Source: Candidatus Bipolaricaulota bacterium
GTDB taxonomy: Bacteria > Bipolaricaulota > Bipolaricaulia > UBA7950 > UBA9294
DNA length: 19,502 nucleotides
Direction: 5' to 3'
NCBI GenBank assembly: GCA_015485945.1
Contig: WFSM01000080.1
Coordinates: forward strand, 1 to 19,502
Both the position numbers and the translations under genes were made by a program. The number at the start of each line of letters is the position of its first letter. The stretch's first letter is position 1. The notes beneath the pieces were generated by a model, which was given only the letters and a program-made list of their open reading frames with translations, had not been told where the DNA came from and ran no database searches. Positions 1 through 6,513 of this stretch are shown here, piece by piece.

Positions 1-2
1 AT

Positions 3-539
3 TCCGATCCCAACGTCGATCCGTGCGGTTACCGCACACTGATGGTGTGGCAGTTGGCGGAAAAGTACTACAAGATTCCCGGCCTGTACCAACGGTTACA
101 GGCGCATTGCCCGCCGGGGAACGTGCGGCCGAAGGAGGTGGACCTTATCGCTCTCCTTCAATCAGGCAATATGGACTACGCGTTCGAGTATCGCTCGCTG
201 GCCGTGCAGCACAACCTTAAGTTCATCGAACTGCCGAATGAGATCAACCTGAGTCGGGCTGAGTATGCGGATTTCTACGCTCAGGCCGTGGTGAAGGTAA
301 CCGGCACGGCCCCGGGGACCACTGTCATCAAGACCGGAAAACCAATCATCTACGGGCTGACTATACCCAACAATGCTCCCCACCCGCAGTTGGCGCTGGA
401 GTTCGTGCAGTTTCTCCTTGGGCCGCACGGTCAGGCGATCATGACAAAGTGCGGCCAACCCCCGATCGTGCCCGCGGTGGCGGAACACATTGACAACGTT
501 CCCGCCGGGTTGCGCACGTTCATCACTCCAAGCGGATGA
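3..539 (+). CDS. wtpA: Tungstate/molybdate ABC transporter substrate-binding protein WtpA, C-terminal part
   Basis: The gene runs in from the left edge; the frame is open from base 3 and ends with TGA at 537-539, so only about the last 178 residues are present. The visible part starts with DPCGYRTLMVWQLAEKYY, followed by DYAFEYRSLAVQHNLKFIEL and then a block with TIPNNAPHPQLALEFVQFLL and GQPPIVP. These blocks are, from memory, typical of the WtpA/ModA-like family of periplasmic or surface-anchored binding proteins that capture tungstate and molybdate and deliver them to the WtpB permease. The resemblance is closer to archaeal-type WtpA than to E. coli ModA. The signal peptide and N-terminal lobe lie outside the window. 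Its stop overlaps the wtpB start by four bases (ATGA), so the genes are probably translationally coupled. Family is confident; tungstate versus molybdate preference cannot be read from this fragment. Confidence 0.9.
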   Translation, partial: SDPNVDPCGYRTLMVWQLAEKYYKIPGLYQRLQAHCPPGNVRPKEVDLIALLQSGNMDYAFEYRSLAVQHNLKFIELPNEINLSRAEYADFYAQAVVKVTGTAPGTTVIKTGKPIIYGLTIPNNAPHPQLALEFVQFLLGPHGQAIMTKCGQPPIVPAVAEHIDNVPAGLRTFITPSG

Positions 540-1318
540 CCTCCCGCATCAACTGGCTGAAGGTCGCATTCACGCTGCTGGGGGGCACACTGCTGGCGTT
601 CATACTGTGGCCGTTGTTGAATACAATTTTCACGTCCCACCCGCACGAGCTATGGCGCACGATCATCGATCCGCAGGTGCAGGGCGCAATCTTGCTCTCG
701 TTCTATGCATCAGCGATCGCGACCGGTATCGCCATTGTCACCGGCGTCCCGCTTGCCTACCTCCTCGCCCGCCACGAGTTTGCGGGCAAGGGAGTGATCG
801 AGGGATTGATCGATCTCCCAATCGTCGTTCCGCATACCGCTGCCGGAATCGCGCTTCTGATGGTGTTCGGTCGTGAGGGGATCTTGGGAAAAGCGTTCGA
901 ACCAATCGGGATGCGGTTTGTATCGTCGGTTCCCGGAATCGTGATCGCAATGCTGTTCGTGAGCATGCCGTTTCTCGTCGACGCGGCGCGCGATGGGTTC
1001 GCCGCGGTTGATCCGCGGTTAGAACGGGTGGCGCGCACCCTGGGCGCGGGGCCATGGGGCGCGTTTCGCCGTGTGGCGCTGCCGCTCGCGTGGCGGAATA
1101 TCCTGTCCGGAACCGTGCTCATGTGGGCACGCGGGCTGAGCGAATTCGGCGCGGTAATCATCCTCACCTACCACCCGATGGTCGCGCCGGTGCTGCTGTA
1201 CGAACGGTTCGAGTCGTACGGGCTTAACTATGCACGCCCAGTGGCGGTGTGGATCATCCTGTCCGCACTCGCGGTGTTCATCGTCCTGCGGCTTCTCGCC
1301 CGCACCAGGAAACAATGA
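536..1318 (+). CDS. wtpB: Tungstate/molybdate ABC transporter permease WtpB
   Basis: This 260-residue integral membrane protein forms the channel of the oxyanion importer. Hydrophobic segments lie near residues 9-31, 50-76, 90-112, 132-150, 190-212 and 235-254, consistent with about six transmembrane helices. The cytoplasmic coupling loop that docks on the ATPase (EAA loop) is visible around residues 155-182, with AAVDPRLERVARTLGAG at its core. VDLPIVVPHT-like residues (92-101, reading DLPIVVPHTA) are typical of ModB/CysT-type permeases. The ATG at 536 overlaps the wtpA stop, and its own TGA overlaps the wtpC start (ATGA at 1315-1318), so the three transporter genes are coupled. Length is normal for the family. 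Naming it WtpB rather than ModB rests on the adjacent WtpA-like protein. Confidence 0.92.
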   Translation: MTSRINWLKVAFTLLGGTLLAFILWPLLNTIFTSHPHELWRTIIDPQVQGAILLSFYASAIATGIAIVTGVPLAYLLARHEFAGKGVIEGLIDLPIVVPHTAAGIALLMVFGREGILGKAFEPIGMRFVSSVPGIVIAMLFVSMPFLVDAARDGFAAVDPRLERVARTLGAGPWGAFRRVALPLAWRNILSGTVLMWARGLSEFGAVIILTYHPMVAPVLLYERFESYGLNYARPVAVWIILSALAVFIVLRLLARTRKQ

Positions 1319-2367
1319 CTACTGCCCGGCTCGTCGTGGACCAGCTTGGGGTTGCCGCGGGGGGATTTCGCCTGTCCGCGATCGATCTCGCGGTGGACGC
1401 CGGCGAATATTTTGTCGTCCTCGGCCCGACCGGGGCGGGAAAGACGATCCTTCTCGAGACAATCGCCGGATTGCGCCGGGTGCGCAGCGGCGCGGTTCAC
1501 ATCGACAACGAGGATGTCACCCGCTACCCACCGGAGCGACGCGAGATCGGGTTCGTGTACCAGGACTACGCGCTGTTTCCTCACCTCACCGTGGCCGAAA
1601 ATATCGCGTTCGGCTTGCGGGTACAGCGGCGGGGGGAGATCAGCCGCGGTGTGGCGCGGATCACGGCACTGTTGGGGATCGGTCCCCTGCGATCGCGGAT
1701 GCCGCGGGACCTGAGCGGTGGTGAACAACAGCGCGTTGCTCTTGCCCGCGCGCTCGTGGTCGCACCACGGGTCCTCTTGCTTGATGAACCGCTGTCCGCC
1801 CTCGATCCGCAGACGCGGGAAGGGCTGCAGCGGGAACTGGCGCAACTGCATCGTGAATTGGGCACTACCACCGTCCACGTCACGCACGACTTCGAGGAGG
1901 CAGCCGCCCTTGCCGACCGCATCGGCGTAATGAACGCAGGTCGGATCGTGCAGGTGGGCACGGTCGACGCGATCTTCCGCCGGCCGGCATCGCCGTTTGT
2001 CGCCCGGTTCGTGGGGACACGCAACGTATTCCCCGGCACGGCAACCCGCACCGCGGACGGAGAATCGCGGTTCACCATTGACGGAGTGACGCTCGCCACT
2101 GCAACCACGATCGTAGGCCCGGCCCACGCCGCACTGCGGCCGGAGGACATCCTGATCTCCGCGGCGCCGTTGCCGTCGAGCGCCCGCAACTGCCTCCACG
2201 GCCGCATCACCGCGATTACTGACCGCGGGATGATTGTTTACGTCACGGTCGACGTTCCGCCGGAGTTCGTGGCTGCGGTCACCCGGCGGTCGGTTGTCGA
2301 ACTGGATCTCGTCATGGGAAAGGGAGTATACATTTCATTTAAGGCGTCGGCGGTACACATCTTTTAG
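1315..2367 (+). CDS. wtpC: Tungstate/molybdate ABC transporter ATP-binding protein WtpC/ModC
   Basis: This 350-residue ATPase powers the importer. From the chosen ATG at 1315, Walker A GPTGAGKT is at residues 37-44, the Q-loop at Gln83, the signature LSGGEQ at 133-138, Walker B VLLLDE at 153-158 and the switch histidine at His191. After the nucleotide-binding domain a C-terminal TOBE/MOP-like beta region begins near residue 270 (LRPEDI at 275-280) and probably binds oxyanion, as in ModC/WtpC proteins, giving feedback on transport. The open frame reaches upstream to 1249, but that stretch lies within wtpB and lacks family similarity; the 1315 start gives the usual ATGA overlap. The stop TAG at 2365-2367 runs directly into the ribosome-binding site of moaA, tying metal uptake to cofactor synthesis. 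Confidence 0.93.
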   Translation: MTTARLVVDQLGVAAGGFRLSAIDLAVDAGEYFVVLGPTGAGKTILLETIAGLRRVRSGAVHIDNEDVTRYPPERREIGFVYQDYALFPHLTVAENIAFGLRVQRRGEISRGVARITALLGIGPLRSRMPRDLSGGEQQRVALARALVVAPRVLLLDEPLSALDPQTREGLQRELAQLHRELGTTTVHVTHDFEEAAALADRIGVMNAGRIVQVGTVDAIFRRPASPFVARFVGTRNVFPGTATRTADGESRFTIDGVTLATATTIVGPAHAALRPEDILISAAPLPSSARNCLHGRITAITDRGMIVYVTVDVPPEFVAAVTRRSVVELDLVMGKGVYISFKASAVHIF

Positions 2368-2375
2368 GAGGAACG

Positions 2376-3347
2376 ATGGACAATATCGATCGGTTCGGGC
2401 GGAAGATCACCTACATGCGCGTGTCGGTGACCGACCGCTGCAACTTTCGCTGCATTTACTGCATGCCCGCGTCCGGGGTGCAGTGGCGTCCCCACCGCGA
2501 GATTTTGCGGTATGAGGAAATCGTGCGCATCATGCGGGTGGCAGCCGAACTTGGCATCAGGAAGGTGCGCATCACCGGCGGGGAGCCGCTCGTGCGCGCG
2601 GGGATCGTTGATTTGATAGCGGAACTCCACCGCATCCCCGGGATCGATGAGCTGGTGATGACCACCAACGGCTCGCTTCTTGCCCGCTATGCCCGTGATC
2701 TCGCGCGTGTCGGATTGAACCGGGTCAACATCAGCCTCGATACACTGCGCCCGGACCGATTTCGTGCCATCACCCGGGGAGGACGCCTCGCCGACACCCG
2801 GGCTGGGATCGCCGCGGCACGGGCAGCGGGGTTGACGCCGATCAAGTTGAACGCGGTCGTGATGCGGGGAGTGAACGACGACGAGGTTGTCGATCTTGCT
2901 GCCCAAGCGAAGGACGGGTTTCAGGTGCGGTTCATCGAGTGGATGCCGATCGGTCCGCTCGGGGAGGAGTTCACGGCGCGGTTCGTCCCCGGGGACGAGA
3001 TCAAAGCGCGAATTGAGGCCGAGCTCGGCCCGCTCACGCCGGTGCGCGCTGAGGGACCAGCGCGGGTGTATCGCTTCGCGGATGCGCCGGGTGAAATCGG
3101 GTTCATCACTGCGTTCAGCGCCCCGTTTTGCGCCACGTGCAACCGGATGCGGCTCACTGCCGACGGGCGGTTGCGCCCCTGTCTCCTCGCGCCGATCGAG
3201 ATCGATCTCAAGGGGCCGCTGCGCGCCGGGGCGACTGATGCAGACCTGCGGCGGCTGCTCAGACAAGGAATTGACAAGAAACCGTACGCCCACGGGATTC
3301 CGAGCGAATCTCCTCACGACCGCACGATGTCCGAAATCGGGGGATAA
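2376..3347 (+). CDS. moaA: GTP 3',8-cyclase MoaA (radical SAM)
   Basis: This 323-residue radical S-adenosylmethionine enzyme catalyses the first step of molybdenum/tungsten cofactor synthesis, turning GTP into 3',8-cyclo-GTP, the substrate of MoaC. The N-terminal CxxxCxxC cluster motif uses Cys22, Cys26 and Cys29, and GGEP is at residues 68-71. The second, substrate-binding 4Fe-4S cluster is supplied by Cys252, Cys255 and Cys269 in the C-terminal part. The protein ends in the Gly-Gly pair required in MoaA. All diagnostic residues are therefore present. The ATG follows an excellent AGGAGGA site that begins within the wtpC stop region, eight bases after the end of wtpC. The enzyme is oxygen-sensitive, which fits an anaerobe. 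Confidence 0.97.
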   Translation: MDNIDRFGRKITYMRVSVTDRCNFRCIYCMPASGVQWRPHREILRYEEIVRIMRVAAELGIRKVRITGGEPLVRAGIVDLIAELHRIPGIDELVMTTNGSLLARYARDLARVGLNRVNISLDTLRPDRFRAITRGGRLADTRAGIAAARAAGLTPIKLNAVVMRGVNDDEVVDLAAQAKDGFQVRFIEWMPIGPLGEEFTARFVPGDEIKARIEAELGPLTPVRAEGPARVYRFADAPGEIGFITAFSAPFCATCNRMRLTADGRLRPCLLAPIEIDLKGPLRAGATDADLRRLLRQGIDKKPYAHGIPSESPHDRTMSEIGG

Positions 3348-3353
3348 CTCGCG

Positions 3354-3401
3354 ATGATGTTGACCGCGGGGCTGTACAGCGCTAAAACGGAGGGAAGATG
3401 A
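3354..3401 (+). CDS. Possible 15-codon upstream ORF overlapping the moaC start
   Basis: A very short frame starts ATG-ATG at 3354-3359 and encodes MMLTAGLYSAKTEGR. Its TGA (3399-3401) overlaps the moaC initiation codon as ATGA, the same junction seen between several other genes of this operon. No strong ribosome-binding site precedes it, and the peptide resembles nothing I recognise. It might carry ribosomes across the gap between moaA and moaC, but it could equally be chance. A candidate promoter covers the same bases. Confidence 0.2.
   Translation: MMLTAGLYSAKTEGR
3360..3388 (+). promoter_or_regulatory. Candidate internal promoter upstream of moaC
   Basis: TTGACC at 3360-3365 (five of six consensus bases) and TAAAAC at 3383-3388 (four of six) are separated by exactly 17 bp. 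This would allow moaC-mogA to be transcribed apart from the transporter and moaA. Transcription would start near 3395, only a few bases before the moaC ATG and inside or after its GGAGGGA ribosome-binding site, so such a transcript would be leaderless or nearly so. The call rests only on consensus matching. Confidence 0.35.
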
Positions 3402-3889
3402 ACGGAGAAGAACTAAGCCATATCGATGCCAGCGGGCGGGTGCGCATGGTCGACGTGAGCAGTAAACCCGACACCGTCCGCGTTGCCGTCGCTAAGGGTC
3501 GGATCGAGATGTCGCCCGCTACCTGTCGCCTGATCGCCGCGGGGCAAGTGGCGAAGGGCAACGTCCTGACGACGGCGCAGATCGCGGGGATCATGGCAGC
3601 GAAACGCACCGGTACGTTGATCCCGTTGTGCCACCCGCTCCCGCTCACCGACGTCGATGTCCGATTCGCCGTCAACGCCGATGCCGGGGTAATTGAAATC
3701 GAGGCAACCGCCAAATGCGTGGGCAAGACTGGCGTGGAGATGGAGGCGTTGACCGCTGTTTCCGTCGCCGCGCTCACCATCTATGACATGGCCAAGGCGG
3801 TCGAGCGGACGATGCGCATCACCGCCATCCGGCTGGTGCGCAAACGCGGGGGCAAAAGCGGGGAAATCGTGTTGGAGGAGGAAGAGTGA
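3398..3889 (+). CDS. moaC: Cyclic pyranopterin monophosphate synthase MoaC
   Basis: This 163-residue enzyme converts 3',8-cyclo-GTP from MoaA into cyclic pyranopterin monophosphate (precursor Z). Both hallmark segments are present: LCHPLPL at residues 77-83, and the block beginning KTGVEMEALTAVSVAA at 110-125 and ending in YDM at 129-131. Asp130 and Lys133 correspond to the catalytic aspartate and lysine of E. coli MoaC. The length is normal. An acidic EEEE tail ends the protein. A GGAGGGA site lies just before the ATG. The stop TGA overlaps the moaD GTG start (GTGA at 3886-3889), and the GGAGGAGG run encoding the acidic tail doubles as the moaD ribosome-binding site. Confidence 0.97.
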   Translation: MNGEELSHIDASGRVRMVDVSSKPDTVRVAVAKGRIEMSPATCRLIAAGQVAKGNVLTTAQIAGIMAAKRTGTLIPLCHPLPLTDVDVRFAVNADAGVIEIEATAKCVGKTGVEMEALTAVSVAALTIYDMAKAVERTMRITAIRLVRKRGGKSGEIVLEEEE

Positions 3890-4131
3890 AGGTCACCGTA
3901 CTTCTGTTCGCATCGTTGCGCGAAGCAGCGGGGATGCCCACGGTTGAGGTGGACATAGCAGATGGGGCTACGGCCGCGGAGTTGATCGCGTCATTGCGCG
4001 CATCTCATCCCGGGCTTACCGCCCATCTGCCGTACGTCAAGGTGGCAGTGAACCGGGAGTTCGCCGCAGCGGAAACGGCGCTTCACGACGGCGATGAAGT
4101 CGCGCTTATTCCTCCGGTGGGAGGGGGATAA
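3886..4131 (+). CDS. moaD: Molybdopterin synthase sulfur carrier subunit MoaD
   Basis: This 81-residue ubiquitin-fold protein is the small subunit of molybdopterin synthase. Its C-terminal Gly-Gly becomes a thiocarboxylate that donates sulfur to precursor Z. The tail reads ALIPPVGGG, the characteristic MoaD ending, and LLFASLREAAG near the N-terminus is also typical. The GTG start at 3886 is supported by the GTGA overlap with moaC and by the GGAGGAGG site upstream. Its stop shares one base with the moaE start (TAATG at 4129-4133). The adenylating partner MoeB is not in this window. Confidence 0.95.
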   Translation: MKVTVLLFASLREAAGMPTVEVDIADGATAAELIASLRASHPGLTAHLPYVKVAVNREFAAAETALHDGDEVALIPPVGGG

Positions 4132-4550
4132 TGGACGACTATATCGAGATCACTCAACATCCGATTGACGCTGCTGCGGTGGCCGCCCGCCTCGCCACCG
4201 CGGAGATTGGAGCGGTGGCAACGTTCATCGGCGTGGTGCGGGGGAACGAAAATGGAGAGCGTATCTCGTACCTCGAGTACGAGGCGTACCCGGAGATGGC
4301 GATCCAGGAGATGAAGCTGATCTGCACCGAGATCAAGAGGCGGTGGCCCACAATCGAACGGGTGGCGATCGTACACCGGGTGGGAAAGGTAGCGGTCGGA
4401 GAGACGGCGGTCGTAATCGCGGTCGCCGCCGCCCACCGCTCCGAGGTGTTCGCCGCGGTACACCACGGGATCGACCGGCTAAAGGAAATCGTTCCCATTT
4501 GGAAAAAAGAAGTGGGAGAGAAAGGAGCGCGATGGATTTCGGAAAACTGA
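4131..4550 (+). CDS. moaE: Molybdopterin synthase catalytic subunit MoaE
   Basis: This 139-residue large subunit pairs with MoaD to insert two sulfurs into precursor Z, forming molybdopterin. Family features visible include GAVATFIGVVRG (residues 27-38), the LEYEAYPEMA block around 48-57, the HRVGK segment near 81-85, AAAHRSEVF around 98-106 and the catalytic-site stretch KEIVPIWKKE near 122-131. Length is normal. Its start shares one base with the moaD stop, and its last 19 bases overlap the beginning of moeA. The conserved VPIWKKE region is encoded where the moeA ribosome-binding site begins. Confidence 0.96.
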   Translation: MDDYIEITQHPIDAAAVAARLATAEIGAVATFIGVVRGNENGERISYLEYEAYPEMAIQEMKLICTEIKRRWPTIERVAIVHRVGKVAVGETAVVIAVAAAHRSEVFAAVHHGIDRLKEIVPIWKKEVGEKGARWISEN

Positions 4551-5794
4551 CAAAGCTGTATCCGATACTCGAAGTGGAAGAAGCGCGGGCGCGCATTCTC
4601 GCGGGGTTGACACCGCTGCCGGCGGAGACGATCCCGATAACTGACGCCCTCGGTCGCGTCACGGCGCAGGATGTAACTGCCGAATACGATATCCCACCCC
4701 ATGCCAACACGGCGATGGACGGGTATGCGATCCGCGCTGCCGACACTGCCGCGGCGAGCGCGGAACATCCGGTGCGGTTGCAAGTAATCGGTGATCTCGC
4801 CGCCGGCTACGTCTCCGACCGTGCAGTGGCACCGGGAACGGCGATCCGCATCATGACCGGCGCCCCGATCCCACCGGGCGCGGACGCGATCATCCGGTTC
4901 GAGCACGTTACCCGGGATGGCAATTACATCGAGATCACCGCTCCGGTGCCGGTGGGAAAGGAGGTCCGCCTGGCAGGGGAGGACGTGCACGCCGGGGAGA
5001 CAGTGATTCCCCGGGGGACAGTGCTGCGGCCGCAGGAGATCGGGATGCTCGCCGCGCTCGGGCGCAAGGAAGTCGCAGTCGCCCGCCGGCCGCGGGTGGG
5101 GATCCTCGCCACTGGGGACGAGCTCGTGGAGATCGATGCTCCCCTCGGCCCGGGGAAGATCAGAAACGCCAATTCTTATTCCAACGCTGCTCAGGTCCAC
5201 AAGTACGGGGGGATCCCGGTGTTGCTCGGGATCGCCCGCGACCGCGAGGAGGAGATCGCCGATAAACTGCGCGTGGGGGTGAGCCACGGCGTCGACCTCA
5301 TCCTCGTCTCCGGCGGGGTATCGGTCGGCGACTTCGACGTGGTGAAGAAGGTCCTTGCCGCCGAAGGGCGGATCGATTTCTGGCGCGTGCGGATGAAGCC
5401 GGGGAAACCGCTTGCATTCGGGTATCTCCACCTCAGCGGGCGTGAGGTGCCGGTGATCGGCACACCGGGGAATCCGGTATCGACGATGGTGTCGTTTGAG
5501 ATGTTCGCCCGGCCGGCGATCCTCGCGCTCCAGGGCGCGTGCGAGCTGGACTCGGTGACGGTTACCGCCGTATTCGCTGATGCGGTCGCCACTAAGGATG
5601 ACCGCCGCCACTACCTGCGGGTGCGGTTACAGGAAGAGAACGGAGAATTTATCGCCCACCTCACCGGAGATCAGGGCTCGGGAATTCTGAGATCGATGGT
5701 GGATGCCGATGGGCTGGCGGTAATCCCCGCGGATTGGGACCACGTCGATCCCGGCGTCCGCGTACGTGTGATCCTGCTCGGGAGTTACCGATGA
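4532..5794 (+). CDS. moeA: Molybdopterin molybdotransferase MoeA
   Basis: This 420-residue protein inserts molybdate, or tungstate in organisms using tungsten, into adenylated molybdopterin. Diagnostic blocks are NTAMDGYAIRAAD (59-71), the MTGAPIPPGADAI segment (108-120), the ATGDEL loop (193-198), SGGVSVGDFD (260-269), the MKPGKPLAFG segment (288-297) and GTPGNPVS (310-317). The open frame extends upstream to 4343, but that part is an alternate frame of moaE. The ATG at 4532 gives the normal MoeA N-terminus and follows an AAGGAG site. It overlaps moaE by 19 bases and mogA by four (ATGA). Bacteria often have two MoeA paralogs when they use both metals; only one is seen here. Confidence 0.95.
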   Translation: MDFGKLTKLYPILEVEEARARILAGLTPLPAETIPITDALGRVTAQDVTAEYDIPPHANTAMDGYAIRAADTAAASAEHPVRLQVIGDLAAGYVSDRAVAPGTAIRIMTGAPIPPGADAIIRFEHVTRDGNYIEITAPVPVGKEVRLAGEDVHAGETVIPRGTVLRPQEIGMLAALGRKEVAVARRPRVGILATGDELVEIDAPLGPGKIRNANSYSNAAQVHKYGGIPVLLGIARDREEEIADKLRVGVSHGVDLILVSGGVSVGDFDVVKKVLAAEGRIDFWRVRMKPGKPLAFGYLHLSGREVPVIGTPGNPVSTMVSFEMFARPAILALQGACELDSVTVTAVFADAVATKDDRRHYLRVRLQEENGEFIAHLTGDQGSGILRSMVDADGLAVIPADWDHVDPGVRVRVILLGSYR

Positions 5795-6309
5795 CGGTCC
5801 GCGTTGGAATCCTCACCGTGAGCGACCGCTCATCCCGCGGCGAGCGCAAGGACGAGAGTGGGCCAACGATCGAGCGCATCCTGACCGAACGGTCCGAGTA
5901 CGCAATCGTGACCACAGCGATCGTGCCCGACGATCGAGAGCTGATCGAGAACAAGCTCATCGAATGGTGTGACGAAAATGGGATCGATTTAATCCTGACG
6001 ACCGGTGGAACCGGGTTCGGCCCGCGCGATGTCACCCCGGAAGCGACCCGCGACGTGATCGAACGCGAGGCGCCGGGGTTCCCCGAGGCAATGCGGATGG
6101 ATGGATTCAGGAAGACCCCGCACGCGTTGTTGTCCCGCGGGATCGCCGGCATCAGGGGACGGACGCTGATCATCAACCTCCCCGGCAGTCCCACAGCGGT
6201 CACCGAAGGGCTCACGCTGATCCTCCCTGCTCTGCCGCACGCGGTCGCCATCGTGCATGGCGAGAACGCCGATCACAAGTTCCACAAAGCCGGCAAGGGC
6301 GGTAGCTGA
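5791..6309 (+). CDS. mogA: Molybdopterin adenylyltransferase MogA/MoaB family
   Basis: This 172-residue protein activates molybdopterin by adenylation with ATP, making the substrate on which MoeA loads metal. The nucleotide-binding motif TTGGTG is at residues 70-75, followed by Asp80 in GPRDVTPEA, and NLPGSP is at 129-134. The N-terminus GILTVSDRSSRGERKDESG is typical of MogA/MoaB. The upstream extension of the frame to 5734 lies within moeA and is discarded; the ATG at 5791 gives an ATGA overlap with the moeA stop. It is the last gene of the operon; no clear intrinsic terminator follows immediately on the plus strand. MogA versus MoaB cannot be separated with certainty, though they do the same reaction. 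Confidence 0.92.
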   Translation: MTVRVGILTVSDRSSRGERKDESGPTIERILTERSEYAIVTTAIVPDDRELIENKLIEWCDENGIDLILTTGGTGFGPRDVTPEATRDVIEREAPGFPEAMRMDGFRKTPHALLSRGIAGIRGRTLIINLPGSPTAVTEGLTLILPALPHAVAIVHGENADHKFHKAGKGGS

Positions 6310-6414
6310 ACATAGCTCCCGTCCGTACCAACAACTGTCACTGGGCTACTCTCTGTTCAAGAAAGTGATGTTTAGGTCTGGAGTTGAACACCTAATTGGC
6401 ATTCGGGTTGAGTA

Positions 6415-6443
6415 AATAACCCCGCAGCAAGCTGTGGGGTATT
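6415..6443. repeat. Imperfect palindromic hairpin, possible mobile-element relic or second terminator
   Basis: ACCCCGCAGC (6419-6428) pairs with GCTGTGGGGT (6431-6440), with one G-T pair. The stem can be extended by three A-T pairs on each side if A6418 bulges. The GC-rich hairpin stands in the roughly 200-bp convergent gap between mogA and the binding-protein gene. On the minus strand it is followed by TTATTTA, so it might back up the nearby terminator. Short CCCCGCAGC-type hairpins also resemble, from memory, the palindromic ends of IS200/IS605 or REP-like elements; no transposase is present. Confidence 0.45.
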
Positions 6444-6460
6444 CAGCGGAGGACTTTTAT

Positions 6461-6486
6461 AAAAACCGGGCGGCCGTAGCCGCCCG
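6461..6486 (-). terminator. Rho-independent terminator of the BMP-family ABC transporter operon
   Basis: A perfect 8-bp GC stem (6467-6474 with 6479-6486) with a four-base loop is followed, read on the minus strand, by GTTTTTAT. This is the standard layout of an intrinsic terminator, located about 28 bp beyond the stop codon of the binding-protein gene. The plus-strand side has no T-run, so it is directional. Confidence 0.85.
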
Positions 6487-6513
6487 ATCAAAATGCTCAT
6501 TCGTGGCGTTGGT

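Noticed and set aside
1228..2199. Minus-strand open frame (323 codons) opposite wtpC
   Set aside because: Antisense to a complete ABC ATPase with all motifs; the translation looks compositionally like a shadow frame.
2364..3317. Minus-strand open frame (317 codons) opposite moaA
   Set aside because: Antisense to moaA, with no plausible domain or ribosome-binding site.
4265..4283. Inverted repeat CTCGTAC/GTACGAG in moaE
   Set aside because: A 7-bp stem within coding sequence for a conserved Tyr-Leu-Glu-Tyr-Glu stretch; no T-run and no second copy seen, so likely chance.
4154..5611. Long minus-strand open frame (485 codons) opposite moaE and moeA
   Set aside because: It is antisense to two well-recognised genes, its translation is low-complexity and rich in R/H/P/D, and it matches no family; it is a by-product of GC-rich codon use.
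6310..6420. Possible tRNA or small RNA in the convergent gap
   Set aside because: No cloverleaf, T-loop motif or promoter was visible; only the two hairpins further right are structured.
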